Shown: positions 16,679-27,155 of the stretch, in pieces
Position numbering within the stretch: position 1 is the stretch's first letter
Layout: the number at the start of each line of letters is the position of its first letter
DNA from: an uncultured Enterobacterales bacterium
GTDB taxonomy: Bacteria; Pseudomonadota; Gammaproteobacteria; Enterobacterales; CALYQQ01
Direction of reading: 5' to 3'
Assembly (NCBI GenBank): GCA_945288535.1
Contig: CALYQQ010000010.1
Span: forward strand, 1-64,000
Length of the DNA stretch: 64,000 nt
The notes under the pieces: generated by a model
What the model was told of the DNA's origin: nothing
The model's database searches: none
Seen by the model: only the letters and a program-made list of their open reading frames with translations
Translations under genes and position numbers: made by a program

Positions 16679-16936
16679 ATGGCTATTTTAGATTTCTTCC
16701 TATCATCAAAAAAATCAACGGCAAATCTAGCAAAGGAACGGTTACAAATTATTGTTGCTGAACGTCGTCGAGGCGATATTCAACCTGACTATTTACCGCA
16801 ACTAAAAAAAGAATTATTAGATGTTGTTTGTAAATACGTCAAAATTTCGCCCGATATGTTAACCGTAGAACTAGAGCAAAAAGGCGATGATATTACTGTT
16901 CTTGAAATGAATATTACCTTACCAGAAGCAGAATAA
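16679..16936 (+). CDS. minE: MinE, topological specificity factor
   Basis: From ATG 16679 the protein is [20 protein letters not shown], then [20 protein letters not shown], matching E. coli MinE along its length (85 versus 88 residues). It has an N-terminal membrane-targeting segment, the MinD-activating stretch and the C-terminal dimerisation domain. A TTG at 16673 in the same frame is a less likely start because homologues begin MALLDFF. MinE stimulates MinD ATPase and confines the division inhibitor to the poles. GGAGG of the minD 3' end serves as ribosome binding site. Confidence 0.97.
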   Translation: MAILDFFLSSKKSTANLAKERLQIIVAERRRGDIQPDYLPQLKKELLDVVCKYVKISPDMLTVELEQKGDDITVLEMNITLPEAE

Positions 16937-16979
16937 TATCTCGATCACGTCTTATTACTTGATTATCGATCTTATTTAT

Positions 16980-18122
16980 TTAATATTCTTCTAGTATTTT
17001 TTCTATTTGGCGGGAAAATAACTCTCCCCGCCAGCCACTCATCAAAACGGGTTTTCCTTCCTTTTTCTGCCAATGCCAACGAAGCAACTGATTTATTTGA
17101 CGTCTTGAGGACAATAATTCACTATTTATTGATTTCTCATCTGCAAGTGATTGTAATAATGCTTTTAATGTTTTAGCAGCTTTTTTATAATTAGGATAAT
17201 CTATCAATCGTTCAATCCGTTTCGGCCATTTATCTTCATCTACTTCTTGCCCTTGTTTAATTAACGCAAGTAATGTCGTTCCATGATGTCGAATTTCTGT
17301 ATTGGCCAAACCTAATTGTCTTAACTCATATAATGTTTTTGGTTGTGTGATCGTAAGTTGTTTTAAATGCTCTTCTTTTACCACAAAATTTAATGCAATA
17401 TTGTACTGGCGGGCATAACGTATCCGCCAGGCCGCCAATAGTTGTAAAATAGCTAACTGTTGGGGTTTTAATTGCCAAGCATTAGTGATATCAAGATAAG
17501 CCTTTTCTGGATAAATTGATTGTCGGCGACGTTGGCATACGCGTTGACAATCATCTAATGCCGCATATAACCAATTTGTTTGCGTAAGCTGATGAATTAG
17601 TTGCTGTGCTACTGGTAATAAATAATAAACATCTGCTGCTGCATAATTATACTGCTTTTGTGTCAATGGACGAGCTAACCAGTCGGTTCTCGACTCACTC
17701 TTATCTAATTGTATACATAATTTATCACTAACAAGTTTAGCAAATCCTGTTGATAATGGATAATTATCAAATGCAGCCAAAATTTGCGTATCGATCATAG
17801 GTTCTGGTAACGTATTGAATTCATGCATAAAAATCTCAAGATCCTCACTACATGCATGAAGAATTTTTGTTACCTTTTCGTCTGTTAATAAATGACAAAA
17901 AGGTTGCCATTGACGAATTGATAAAGGATCAATAAGCACAATTTGTTGGCCGTCATACAGCTGTATCAAGCCAAGGGTAGGAAAATAAGTCCGTGTTCTG
18001 ACAAACTCTGTATCTAATGCTACATATTTAGCTTGTCTTGCCCGTTGACAAACATATTCTAATTCAATATCTGAATTAACTATATGATAATTTAAATCTT
18101 CTTTATTATTTTCCATTGCCAT
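16980..18122 (-). CDS. rnd: Ribonuclease D
   Basis: This 380-residue protein (E. coli 375) has the DEDD exonuclease motifs ALDTEFVRTRTYFP, ILHACSEDLEIF and YNYAAADVYYLLPV, then tandem HRDC-type helical domains (about 205-370). It trims the 3' ends of tRNA and other stable RNA precursors. It is convergent with minE (43 bp apart) and downstream of fadD in the same direction, the E. coli fadD-rnd arrangement. MAMENNK precedes the conserved region; the third codon (ATG) is an equally possible start. Confidence 0.95.
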   Translation of the reverse strand: MAMENNKEDLNYHIVNSDIELEYVCQRARQAKYVALDTEFVRTRTYFPTLGLIQLYDGQQIVLIDPLSIRQWQPFCHLLTDEKVTKILHACSEDLEIFMHEFNTLPEPMIDTQILAAFDNYPLSTGFAKLVSDKLCIQLDKSESRTDWLARPLTQKQYNYAAADVYYLLPVAQQLIHQLTQTNWLYAALDDCQRVCQRRRQSIYPEKAYLDITNAWQLKPQQLAILQLLAAWRIRYARQYNIALNFVVKEEHLKQLTITQPKTLYELRQLGLANTEIRHHGTTLLALIKQGQEVDEDKWPKRIERLIDYPNYKKAAKTLKALLQSLADEKSINSELLSSRRQINQLLRWHWQKKEGKPVLMSGWRGELFSRQIEKILEEY

Positions 18123-18261
18123 AATAACCTTGCTTGGACTTCACGAACGCTATATTCAAATACTGATTTTACCAATTAGCGAGTAAAGATAATCCTATTG
18201 TGACCAGGCTCATCTTAAATTAGCTGTCTCTTTTATTTGATGAACGCCAAATGCATATTGG

Positions 18262-19944
18262 TCAGTTTGATGAACGCTGAGTTAACGCATGCTCACGTAA
18301 TTCACGACGCAAAATTTTACCTACGTTTGATTTAGGCAATTTCGGCATAAATTCAATGAGTTTAGGAACTTTATAGCCCGTTAAGTTATTTCGGCAAAAT
18401 TCACGAACATCTTGTTCAGTAAGTGAGGGATCTTTTTTTACAATATATAATTTAACTTGCTCACCACTATGAATACTCGGAATACCTATTACAGCAACTT
18501 CAAGCACTTTGGGATGAGTAATCACCAAATCCTCAATTTCTTTAGGATAAACATTAAAGCCTGATACAATAATCATGTCTTTTTTACGATCAACGATACG
18601 AATGAAACCTTGTTGATCCATAGTGACAATATCGCCAGTAAATAACCAGCCATCGACCATTATTTCCTCTGTTGCCTGGGGATTATTCCAATAGCCTTTC
18701 ATTACTTGAGGCCCCTTAACCCAAAGCTCTCCTGGCTCATCAAATCCAACAATTTTCTTTTCTTCATTTATAATACGAATATCGGTTGAAGCTACTGGTA
18801 AGCCAATACTACCATTATAGGCATCTAAATCATAGGGATTTACAGCAACGAGGGGGGAACACTCTGTTAATCCATAGCCTTCAAGTAAATATGTACCTGT
18901 AATACGGTGCCAATTATCTGCTACTGGTTGCTGTAATGGCATTCCTCCACCGACAACAATATGTAAAGAAGAAAAATTCAGTTTATTAAAGTCATCATTG
19001 TTAATTAATGCATTAAATAATGTATTTACACCTGTTAACGCCGTAAAACGATTTTTAGCTAACGTCGATACCAATCCTTTAATATCGCGTGGATTAGTAA
19101 TAAGCAGATTACACGCGCCAATTTCGACAAAAAATAGGCAATTTACCATTAACGCAAAAATATGATATAGCGGTAATGCAGTAACAATGATTTCTTCACC
19201 AATGCGAAGCCGAGGCATAAAATTTGCCTTTGCTTGCTCTATATTAGCTAAAAGATTACGGTGTGTTAGCATAGCACCTTTTGAAATGCCTGTTGTGCCA
19301 CCTGTATATTGCAATAATGCAATATCATTGCGTTGAATAGTAGGCGCACTAAAAATTAGTTTACGTCCTTTTTGTAAAGCGGATAGAAATGAAACACTTC
19401 CCGTAAGATGGTATGGCGGGACGAGTTTTTTAACATATCTAACAGTAAAATTTATGGCTAAACGCTTTAATGGTGGAAATAAATCGCCAATATCTGTAAC
19501 AACAATGTGTTTAACATTTGTATGAGTGATAACTTTTTGTAAAGTATGTGCAAAATTTGCCAATACAATCAGTGTTGTGGCACCACAATCTTTAAGCTGT
19601 TTTTCAAGTTCCCGTTCTGTATATAGCGGATTGATATTTACAACTATTAATCCTGCACGTAATGCCGCAAATAATACGACTGGGTATTGAAGTAAATTTG
19701 GCATCATTATCGCCAATCGTTCCCCTTTTTTTAGCGCCAAATCCTGTTGAAGATAAGCTGCAAAATCACGACTATATTGTTCAAGTTGACGATAGGATAT
19801 AGAATGCCCCATATTTTTAAAGGCCGGCTTATCTGTAAAACGCTCGACCGCTTTACTAAACAGCTCCACCAATGATGTATAATGATCTGGATTTATTTCT
19901 GCAGGAACATCATCAGGATAACGATTTAACCAGATTTTTTCCAA
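18262..19944 (-). CDS. fadD: Long-chain fatty acid-CoA ligase
   Basis: This 560-residue protein (E. coli 561) starts [20 protein letters not shown] and carries the AMP-binding signature [20 protein letters not shown] and the FACS motif [20 protein letters not shown] with [17 protein letters not shown]. It activates long-chain fatty acids with ATP and CoA at the inner membrane, coupling uptake to beta-oxidation or phospholipid synthesis. It precedes rnd by about 140 bp. Full length and intact motifs suggest it works, which is notable in a genome losing metabolic genes. Confidence 0.97.
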   Translation of the reverse strand: MEKIWLNRYPDDVPAEINPDHYTSLVELFSKAVERFTDKPAFKNMGHSISYRQLEQYSRDFAAYLQQDLALKKGERLAIMMPNLLQYPVVLFAALRAGLIVVNINPLYTERELEKQLKDCGATTLIVLANFAHTLQKVITHTNVKHIVVTDIGDLFPPLKRLAINFTVRYVKKLVPPYHLTGSVSFLSALQKGRKLIFSAPTIQRNDIALLQYTGGTTGISKGAMLTHRNLLANIEQAKANFMPRLRIGEEIIVTALPLYHIFALMVNCLFFVEIGACNLLITNPRDIKGLVSTLAKNRFTALTGVNTLFNALINNDDFNKLNFSSLHIVVGGGMPLQQPVADNWHRITGTYLLEGYGLTECSPLVAVNPYDLDAYNGSIGLPVASTDIRIINEEKKIVGFDEPGELWVKGPQVMKGYWNNPQATEEIMVDGWLFTGDIVTMDQQGFIRIVDRKKDMIIVSGFNVYPKEIEDLVITHPKVLEVAVIGIPSIHSGEQVKLYIVKKDPSLTEQDVREFCRNNLTGYKVPKLIEFMPKLPKSNVGKILRRELREHALTQRSSN

Positions 19945-20879
19945 TTCCTCATCCTCTACTATTTTTACTATTCTTTACTATTTGATATTATAATTATTTG
20001 CTATATTCAATTGCTTTTTAAGCTGATTATCTTGACATTAGGCTTTATTAATAGCTATTTTCAGTAATAAGCAAATAGGTATAAATAAAAAGGAGCGAAT
20101 TATAGCTGGTCTTCATGGCAAAATATATGTTTTCGATTGGGGTTTATATGATTTCGTGTTAAAAAGGACAAGAATATAATCGTCTCATGACTGAATTTAA
20201 TTCATTATGCTTATTCAAAATTACCTAATAGTAATATTAAAAGGAAGTGATTCATTCAGCTAATTTACCCATTTTTAAACGGCTCGTTTTACCTGATCTT
20301 TTCCGAATAATGCGGTTAATCCAATAGTAGGATAAAATAGTTAAGATTTATACGCATGCATGTTCAAAATAGCATTACTTATCACTTGACTTTAGTGTGC
20401 TTATACTAAAAAAGCATTAATATATGTGAAGTTATAAAGAATATACTATAACTTTTTGCTATTTTTCCTCATATATACACTTGTTATCAAGTTGTTTACA
20501 GAATATGTTAATCTATAAGTTAGATTAAACAAATAGTCTATCCTATTCAATAAGTTATTTTTCGCACGATTTACGATAGCCAATGTTGCTATTATTTTGG
20601 ATGTGAAAATTCATTTTAAAACGTTATATTAGCGTGAAAAATAGCGAATTCGTAAAATATATTACTTATCATAATATTATATTGATAAAAATAATCTCCT
20701 TCGGCTAAGAAAATATCACCTTCAAAATAGTATTTGTGTGCTAACAACAATCTAAAATTAGGGTATTTTTTTGAGCATATTCTCTCTATACTAGTATAAT
20801 AAAGGATATTAATCTGATTATTGTTAATAATAGAACATGCAGCATTAATATAATTAAATATAGTAATGCTGATGACTAT
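19945..20879. other. 935-bp gap where E. coli has yeaY
   Basis: No frame, tRNA or clear hairpin could be supported. In E. coli the lipoprotein gene yeaY lies between fadD and tsaB. I could not recognise any remnant of it, so it seems fully eroded or was never present. The right end contains the fadD promoter region. Confidence 0.6.
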
Positions 20880-21596
20880 TTAGAGTCTATTAGGTAATTT
20901 TTTCCAGGCGACATTATTACGTAAATAGCTTGGCTCTACTTGTTCTACTGATTTATATAAGCCATGTTGCCAATCGTCTAATGCTAATGGTAACATATCT
21001 AATGCTGATGGAAATTCAATATTACTTTTAATCAATTGACAATTAGACCCATTCTTCTGAATTTGGTTTGCCAAATCGGGATATGCTTGCCACGCTGTAC
21101 CAGCAAGTTGCCATTCATTTGTTAACATGGTTAATTGATTTATCACTTGTTGTGGTGTAAGTACTTTCTCTGGTACTGTTTGTTGCCAATGATTATTCTG
21201 ACCTACCATATAACAACCAAGATAAATTTCCCCCATTCTGGCATCAATACCCGTTAATACTTGGTAGGCATTGTTAGTTCTTCGACACCCTTCAGCCATT
21301 GTTTTTAATGTTGAAATACCAATCAAGGGTAAATCCGCACCTAATGCTAGTCCTTGTGCAATACCAATACCTATTCGAACACCGGTAAAGCTACCTGGGC
21401 CTTTACCAAAGGCTAACGCATCAAGCTGATTTAATGTGATCCCTGATTCTGTCAAAATTTGATCAACTAAGGGTAAAATACGTTGGGTATGTCTTTGTGG
21501 ACAAACTTCAAAATAAGATGTTTGTTCGCCATCATTATATAAAGCAACCGAACACGCTTCAGTCGCTGTATCAAGTGCCAGTATACGGATTGGCAT
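20880..21596 (-). CDS. tsaB: TsaB, tRNA t6A37 synthesis partner of TsaD
   Basis: This 238-residue protein of the actin-like ATPase fold starts MPIRILALDTATEACSVALY and has FGKGPGSFTGVRIGIGIAQG and LPLIGISTLKTMAEG, all typical of TsaB (YeaZ). It scaffolds TsaD and TsaE when threonylcarbamoyl is placed on A37 of ANN-decoding tRNAs, an essential step in most bacteria. It lies next to yoaA as in E. coli, 140 bp away. Confidence 0.96.
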   Translation of the reverse strand: MPIRILALDTATEACSVALYNDGEQTSYFEVCPQRHTQRILPLVDQILTESGITLNQLDALAFGKGPGSFTGVRIGIGIAQGLALGADLPLIGISTLKTMAEGCRRTNNAYQVLTGIDARMGEIYLGCYMVGQNNHWQQTVPEKVLTPQQVINQLTMLTNEWQLAGTAWQAYPDLANQIQKNGSNCQLIKSNIEFPSALDMLPLALDDWQHGLYKSVEQVEPSYLRNNVAWKKLPNRL

Positions 21597-21736
21597 GTCT
21601 ACCTCAATATTTATAATTAATAGGATACTACAATAATCCTATAGTATAGCTTATTGTATTACTTAGGTTAATTTTGCCATACGTGATTATCGCTAGCATT
21701 AATTTTATGTTATTTTATAAATCTATCTGATAAGAT

Positions 21737-23641
21737 TCATTTTCGTTGGTGTAAAAACTGTTCGGCTTTATCAAGATCACGTGTTCTTGACATGAGAGGT
21801 AAACTATTAAGAAAAACAGCACCATATGGACGAATAACTAACCGATTATCACAAATAACAATAACGCCATAATCATCATTATCGCGGATCAATCGTCCCA
21901 CACCCTGTTTTAATGTGATCACAGCATCAGGTAACTGCACCTCATTAAAGGGATCACCACCACGTAATCGACAATCTTCCATACGTGCTTGTAATAATGG
22001 ATCGTCAGGTGATGTGAATGGTAACTTATCAATAATAACACATGAAAGCGCACTACCTCTTACATCAACACCTTCCCAAAAACTACTTGTCGCAATCAAT
22101 AACGCATTTCCTGAACGTGTAAATTCATTAAGTAAGTTTGTTTTACTTGTTTCACCCTGTACCAAAACAGGCAATGTTATTAATTTTCGAAACGCTTCTG
22201 CAAGCTCTCGCATCATTTGATGAGATGTGCATAAAAAGAAACAACGTCCTTGGTTAGTTTCAATTAAGGGTTTTAGTTTTTCCGCTAATAATTTAGCTAT
22301 ACCATGTTGATTAGGTGTGGGTAAAAAGCGTGGAACACAAAGCAATGCTTGTTGCACGTAATTAAATGGGCTCGGTAAAAGTAACGATGTTGCATTCTCT
22401 AATCCTAATCGATTAGAGAAATAATCCAGCTTATCATTTACTGATAATGTCGCTGAAGTAAATACCCAACTCTCACCTTTGTCATTCATTAATGAGCGAA
22501 ATTTATCAGCAATAGACAAGGGTGTTAAAGCCAGCACAAAATGACGCCGCGAACACTCATACCAATAACTATAACCGGAAATATGAGTATCTCTTAGCCG
22601 ATGCAACCGTTCTCGATACAGCAAAATCCGGTCAAATGCAGCATCGAGTAAAGCGGAGCGACCCGCTGCTAACTTAATAACGTCATAACATAACTCAAGT
22701 GCATCATCCATTAACAAAAAAAGTGATTGTTTATTTTTTTCCTGCATGAGATCACGTAAATTACCTCTAAAGCCAGGATCACCTAAAGCTATACGGAAAT
22801 CTTGCGTTGTTTGGTTTAACCGTTCAGCGCATTTTTGTAATTGTGCAATATCTCTGACTTCGGTACGATAAGCAATTATTATATCTTTTGATAAATCAAT
22901 CAATTGCCTACTCGATAGTTGTTGACCAAAATATTGGCTTGCTATATCGGGTAACTGATGCGCTTCATCAAATATCATAACATCAGCGTCAGGTATAAGT
23001 TCAGCAAAGCCTGTCTCTTTAACTACGAGATCAGCCAAAAACAAGTGATGATTAACAATAATGATGTCAGCATCCATCGCTTGTCGTCGCGCTTTCACGA
23101 CGAAACAGTCTTTGTACTTTGGACAGTCGCTACCTAAACAATTATCATTATTACTTGTTACTAACGGCCAGATAAAACTATCTTCGGCAATATCAGCGCA
23201 AGTACTAACATCACCTTGTTCTGTCTTAGAGGACCAATGACGCAATTTTACTAAATCAGCTAATGTGGCATTAGATAATTCTCCACCAGCTAAAGATTGT
23301 TGTTCAAGTCGTTCAAGGCAAAGATAATTTGAGCGTCCTTTTAAAAGTGCCTGTTTACCATAAAAGTTTAACGCGTTAATAACGTTAGGTAAGTCGCGAT
23401 TATATAGCTGATCTTGTAATGCTTTTGAACCTGTTGAAATGATGACTTTTTTTCCGGAGCGTAATGCTGGAACCAAATAACCATAGGTTTTTCCCGTCCC
23501 TGTACCAGCTTCTATTATAATTTGTTGTTTCTGTTTAATTGCATTTGCAACTGCTTGCGCCATATCTTGTTGTGGCTGCCGAGATTTAAAGCCACGAATA
23601 GCTTTGGATAGCGCACCATCAGGCGCAAAATCATTGATCAC
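21737..23641 (-). CDS. yoaA: YoaA, XPD/DinG-like Fe-S helicase
   Basis: This 634-residue protein has Walker A IIEAGTGTGKTYGYLVPALR, the Fe-S cysteines (CLERL..., then CLGSDCPKYKDCF), the DEAH box VMIFDEAHQLPD, and helicase motifs V/VI (SFWEGVDVRGSAL, QGVGRLIRDNDDYGV). Length matches E. coli YoaA (636). In E. coli it works with HolC (DNA polymerase III chi) in replication-fork repair and damage tolerance. The start MINDFAPDGALSKAIRGFKS agrees with homologues. Confidence 0.95.
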   Translation of the reverse strand: MINDFAPDGALSKAIRGFKSRQPQQDMAQAVANAIKQKQQIIIEAGTGTGKTYGYLVPALRSGKKVIISTGSKALQDQLYNRDLPNVINALNFYGKQALLKGRSNYLCLERLEQQSLAGGELSNATLADLVKLRHWSSKTEQGDVSTCADIAEDSFIWPLVTSNNDNCLGSDCPKYKDCFVVKARRQAMDADIIIVNHHLFLADLVVKETGFAELIPDADVMIFDEAHQLPDIASQYFGQQLSSRQLIDLSKDIIIAYRTEVRDIAQLQKCAERLNQTTQDFRIALGDPGFRGNLRDLMQEKNKQSLFLLMDDALELCYDVIKLAAGRSALLDAAFDRILLYRERLHRLRDTHISGYSYWYECSRRHFVLALTPLSIADKFRSLMNDKGESWVFTSATLSVNDKLDYFSNRLGLENATSLLLPSPFNYVQQALLCVPRFLPTPNQHGIAKLLAEKLKPLIETNQGRCFFLCTSHQMMRELAEAFRKLITLPVLVQGETSKTNLLNEFTRSGNALLIATSSFWEGVDVRGSALSCVIIDKLPFTSPDDPLLQARMEDCRLRGGDPFNEVQLPDAVITLKQGVGRLIRDNDDYGVIVICDNRLVIRPYGAVFLNSLPLMSRTRDLDKAEQFLHQRK

Positions 23642-24246
23642 ATTAACCTCGGATTATATTACCATTGCCATTAATCAATAATGACAACATTGTGAAAAGA
23701 AAACCAGAAAAACAGTATAAAAAATTAATGATGGTTTACGCAAATTCATTATTGTATTTGCTTACGCTGGCTAGATAGATTTTGCTTACTATTTGAAATG
23801 ATATCCATTATGAATTGCAATAATAAGAGCTGGGTGATCTATATTTATATCATTATGGATAGGAAATTAACGTAATCAACTGACGTAACACTATATATGA
23901 CATTATTCGTGCTCCCAGTAACAGTGATATCAAATTTATACTGTTACTACTGACTAATATCATTATATAGGCACTATCATAGCGTTTATAATAGAAAACG
24001 TGCTATAAAAATTATCTAAATAAGATTCAGTGTTAGATTTGACATAATTAACGCCTTACTACCAATTTTAATGCGATATATCATAATAAAATTATTTTGT
24101 AATAGCCGATATAAGGCATCTTCTACCTTTTGTCAATTTTGCAGAATATTATTGGTTATTTATCCTTTATATTACCTGCAAAGCATCGTATCCTATTACT
24201 GCCATACGCTATAGTTTATCTTAGATGATAAACATAAACTTTAATG
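23642..24246. other. 605-bp gap upstream of yoaA
   Basis: No gene is supported; E. coli has yoaB here. A hairpin with 9-bp arms AGTAACAGT/ACTGTTACT lies at 23917-23925 and 23940-23948 without a T-run. It may be a relic terminator between yoaA and pgl. Confidence 0.5.
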
Positions 24247-24945
24247 TTATTTAGGTGCCCAAACGACTTCTACTGGTGTAAGAATTTGATTTAAAATAGC
24301 GCGGACCGGCATTTCATTTACATCTGCGTCATCTTGTGCTTTTTGATAAGTAATATGTTGCTGCTCACCGGTTAAATATAAATAAATATATTTACTATGC
24401 AATAATGAAGGTAATGTCATTGTTATACGTGAATAAGGCGCATCTAATGACATAATAGCGATACAAGTACGATTGGAATACATATCTAATGCAGAATGTA
24501 ATTCTTTGGATTTAGGAAAAAACGATGCCGTATGGCCATCATTCCCCATTTCTAATAGAACAACATCAAACGGGCGTAAAATGTTTTTTAATGTATTTTC
24601 TGTCTGTTTTTCGCCTTGTGCGGCCGTAGCTTTATTATTTTTGAGACTAATAAAATGTGAGTTAGCAGCTAATCCAGTTAATAGATATTGACGTAGTTGG
24701 TGTTCATTACTCAAGCTTGATAAAACATCTACCCAACACTCATCGACTAATGTTATTGTTACTTTATCCCAATCTAAATGTTGTTTTGATAGTATTGAAA
24801 ATAATCCAGTTAATGAGTGTCCAGCAGATACAACTAAACTGGCCTTCCCTTTTTTAGCAATTGATTGAGCTAATTTCTGAATAATCTCTTGTGCTAATGA
24901 TTTATCTAAAACATCTGTAGACGGGTATTGCGTGAACTTCGTCAT
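24247..24945 (-). CDS. pgl: 6-phosphogluconolactonase (DevB/Pgl type) with altered motifs
   Basis: This 232-residue protein is of the DevB/Pgl type: a loop SAGHSLTGLFSILS, then WDKVTITLVDECWVD, SNEHQLRQYLL and LLEMGNDGHTASFFP. The enzyme hydrolyses 6-phosphogluconolactone in the oxidative pentose phosphate pathway. The family loop is usually SGGxTP/SP and the second motif DERxV; here they are SAGHSL and DECWVD, so Gly and the conserved Arg are replaced, while NDGHTAS is kept. The gene lies next to the dead pykA, and I see neither zwf nor hexR, which flank pykA in E. coli. Activity is uncertain; it may be decaying. Confidence 0.8.
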   Translation of the reverse strand: MTKFTQYPSTDVLDKSLAQEIIQKLAQSIAKKGKASLVVSAGHSLTGLFSILSKQHLDWDKVTITLVDECWVDVLSSLSNEHQLRQYLLTGLAANSHFISLKNNKATAAQGEKQTENTLKNILRPFDVVLLEMGNDGHTASFFPKSKELHSALDMYSNRTCIAIMSLDAPYSRITMTLPSLLHSKYIYLYLTGEQQHITYQKAQDDADVNEMPVRAILNQILTPVEVVWAPK

Positions 24946-25695
24946 TAATAACCCCTATTTTTGTAAAAAATAAATTAGATTAGATAAAAAAAATAGTTTA
25001 TTAATTATTATTTAAAATAACCTAGTCTAATAGCCAATTCGACAAAGTATTATTATAGTTAGTGTTCATTTATATTATTATGATTTTCAATTAATCACTC
25101 ATCCTAATACATGAGGATTAAAATTATATCACCTAAATAGACTGTATTGTAAAAAATAAATAGTTTAATTATAATTAATATATACTATAAACTTATTGTT
25201 TATAACTTAATTATTGTTTATTTTAACAATAACATTATTAATTAATTTGAAATTATATATGCTTTATTTTTCATAATATTATAAATAAACTTTATTTACA
25301 CGCAATCAAAAAGCAACCAAAAAAAATATATAACTCTTGTTTTTTATTTAAAAGCTAACATAGCTTTTAAATGGTATTTCATAGTATATGATCGATTATA
25401 TCGATAATTTTATTAAATTTAAAAAAAGTTGTTTTTATTATTATCTTATTATATTTATTTAATTTAATCGCAATAATACTGTCACCTATTGTTATAATTA
25501 TTTAATTTCATTTTGTTAAAATAATTAGTCACATTGATGCTATCTTTTCTAATTCAAACATTTTATTTGAAAATAATTAATAATAGAATATAGCTATTTT
25601 GACTAATAATAATATTAAATTAAATAATATGCTATTAGAATATCAATCTGGAGGATAACAGTTCATTAACTCATTGACATATAATGGAGTAGCCT
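24946..25695. other. 750-bp very AT-rich gap before the pykA remnant
   Basis: No gene is recognisable. In E. coli hexR (and beyond it zwf) occupies this position. There is a short palindrome AAAAGCTA-ACA-TAGCTTTT at 25350-25368. Nothing else stands out. Confidence 0.55.
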
Positions 25696-27090
25696 ATGTC
25701 AAAATGTCTTAGAAGAACAAAAAGCGTTACTACATTAGGTCCATCTACCGATCGTGATAATAATTTAGAAAAAATAATAGAAATAAGCGCTAATGTTGTA
25801 CGTCTTAATTTTTCATATGGTAAATTTGATGAACATAGGCAACGCGCAAAAAAAAGCTAGAGAAATTGCTACTCGTCTTGATAAACAAGTTGCTATTTTA
25901 GGGGATCTGCAAGGTCCCAAAATCCGTATTTCAACATTTGCTGAAGGTAAAGTTTTGCTCAATCCTGGTGATCAATTTATTCTTGATGTTAATTTAGCTA
26001 AAGAGCAAGACACTAAACACAGTGTAGGAATTAATTATAAAAAATTACTTTCGGACGTTAATCAACGCGGTATTTTATGATTAGATGATGGTCGTATTCA
26101 ATTCAAAGTAATGGAGATAACAGGATCTCAAATTATTTGCAATGTTATTATTGGTGGCGGTTTGTCTGCACCCTCTCTTACAGAAAAAGACAAACAAGAT
26201 ATAATCCATGCAGCCAATATCGGCGTTGATTATCTGGCCGTTTCATTTCCTCGCAATGGTGATGATATTCATTATGCGCGTCATCTTGTTCGCTATGCTG
26301 GCAGCCATGCTAAAATCGTCGCTAAAGTTGAACGAGCTGAAGCCGTCGCTAATGACCAAGCCATAGATGATATAATTTTAGCTTCTCATGTTGTTATGGT
26401 AGCGTGTGGAGATCTTGGTGTTGAAATTGGTGATGCTGAATTAGTTGACATTAAAAAAAATTCATACGTTGTAACCATACATTAAATCGTGTGGCGATCA
26501 CGACAATGCAGATGATGGAATCAATGATCACTAATCCTTTACCAACCCGAGCAGAAGTTATGGATGTTGCTATGAGGTTTTAGATGGTACCGATGCTGTT
26601 ATGCTTTCAGCGGAAACTGCTGTGGGACAGTATCCAGCTGATACGGTCATCGCTATATCAAATGTGTGTCTTGGCGCTGAAAAAATGCTTGGTACCAATA
26701 TATGCGATAACCGCTTGAATGATGAATTTAATACTATTGAAGATGCTATTGCCATGTCTGCAGCGAATCATCTTAATGCTGTAAAAGCAATAAATGCATT
26801 AACAGAATCTGGTCAAACTGCTTTGATGATGTCAAGGCTCAGTTCAGTACTTCCTATCTTTGCCCTTTCTGCCCGTGAACGAATATTACATCAAGTTTCA
26901 TTATATCGTGTGTTATACCTATTTATTTTGACTCAAAAAGTGATAATGGTTTATCTATATCATTAGACGCGATTAACCTCTTGCAAGACAAAGGATATTT
27001 AGAAAAAATGATCGTGTATTAGTTACACAAGAGGATAGAATGAAAATCATTGGCAGTACCAATACATGCCGTATTTTATGCGTTGAGTAA
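25696..27090 (+). pseudogene. pykA: Pyruvate kinase II, heavily disrupted
   Basis: The ATG at 25696 opens [20 protein letters not shown], and the region ends IGSTNTCRILCVE-stop at 27090, colinear with E. coli PykA along its whole length. Visible lesions are: a frameshift in the 8-A run near 25850; an in-frame TGA at 26078-26080 within ILLLDDG; loss of about 12 codons around 26155 (GGPLSNNKG... missing before GGGLS); frameshifts near 26470 (before ALIRR-like sequence), near 26573 (ANAVLDGT), near 26912 (after ALYRG) and near 27010; and a 3-codon loss near 26758 (MYA). Glycolysis must then rely on another pyruvate kinase, presumably pykF elsewhere. Confidence 0.97.
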
Positions 27091-27155
27091 TGCTTTTTAT
27101 GATAAGCAAATAGGTATATTTTCCATACCTATTTACCCTATTTTTCACGAAATAA

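Noticed and set aside
19945-20879. Search for a yeaY remnant between fadD and tsaB
   Set aside because: No lipobox or Slp-family segment could be read in any frame; reported only as a gap.
24946-25695. Search for hexR or zwf remnants upstream of pykA
   Set aside because: No stretch of recognisable HexR or glucose-6-phosphate dehydrogenase sequence was found, unlike pykA itself, which is still readable.
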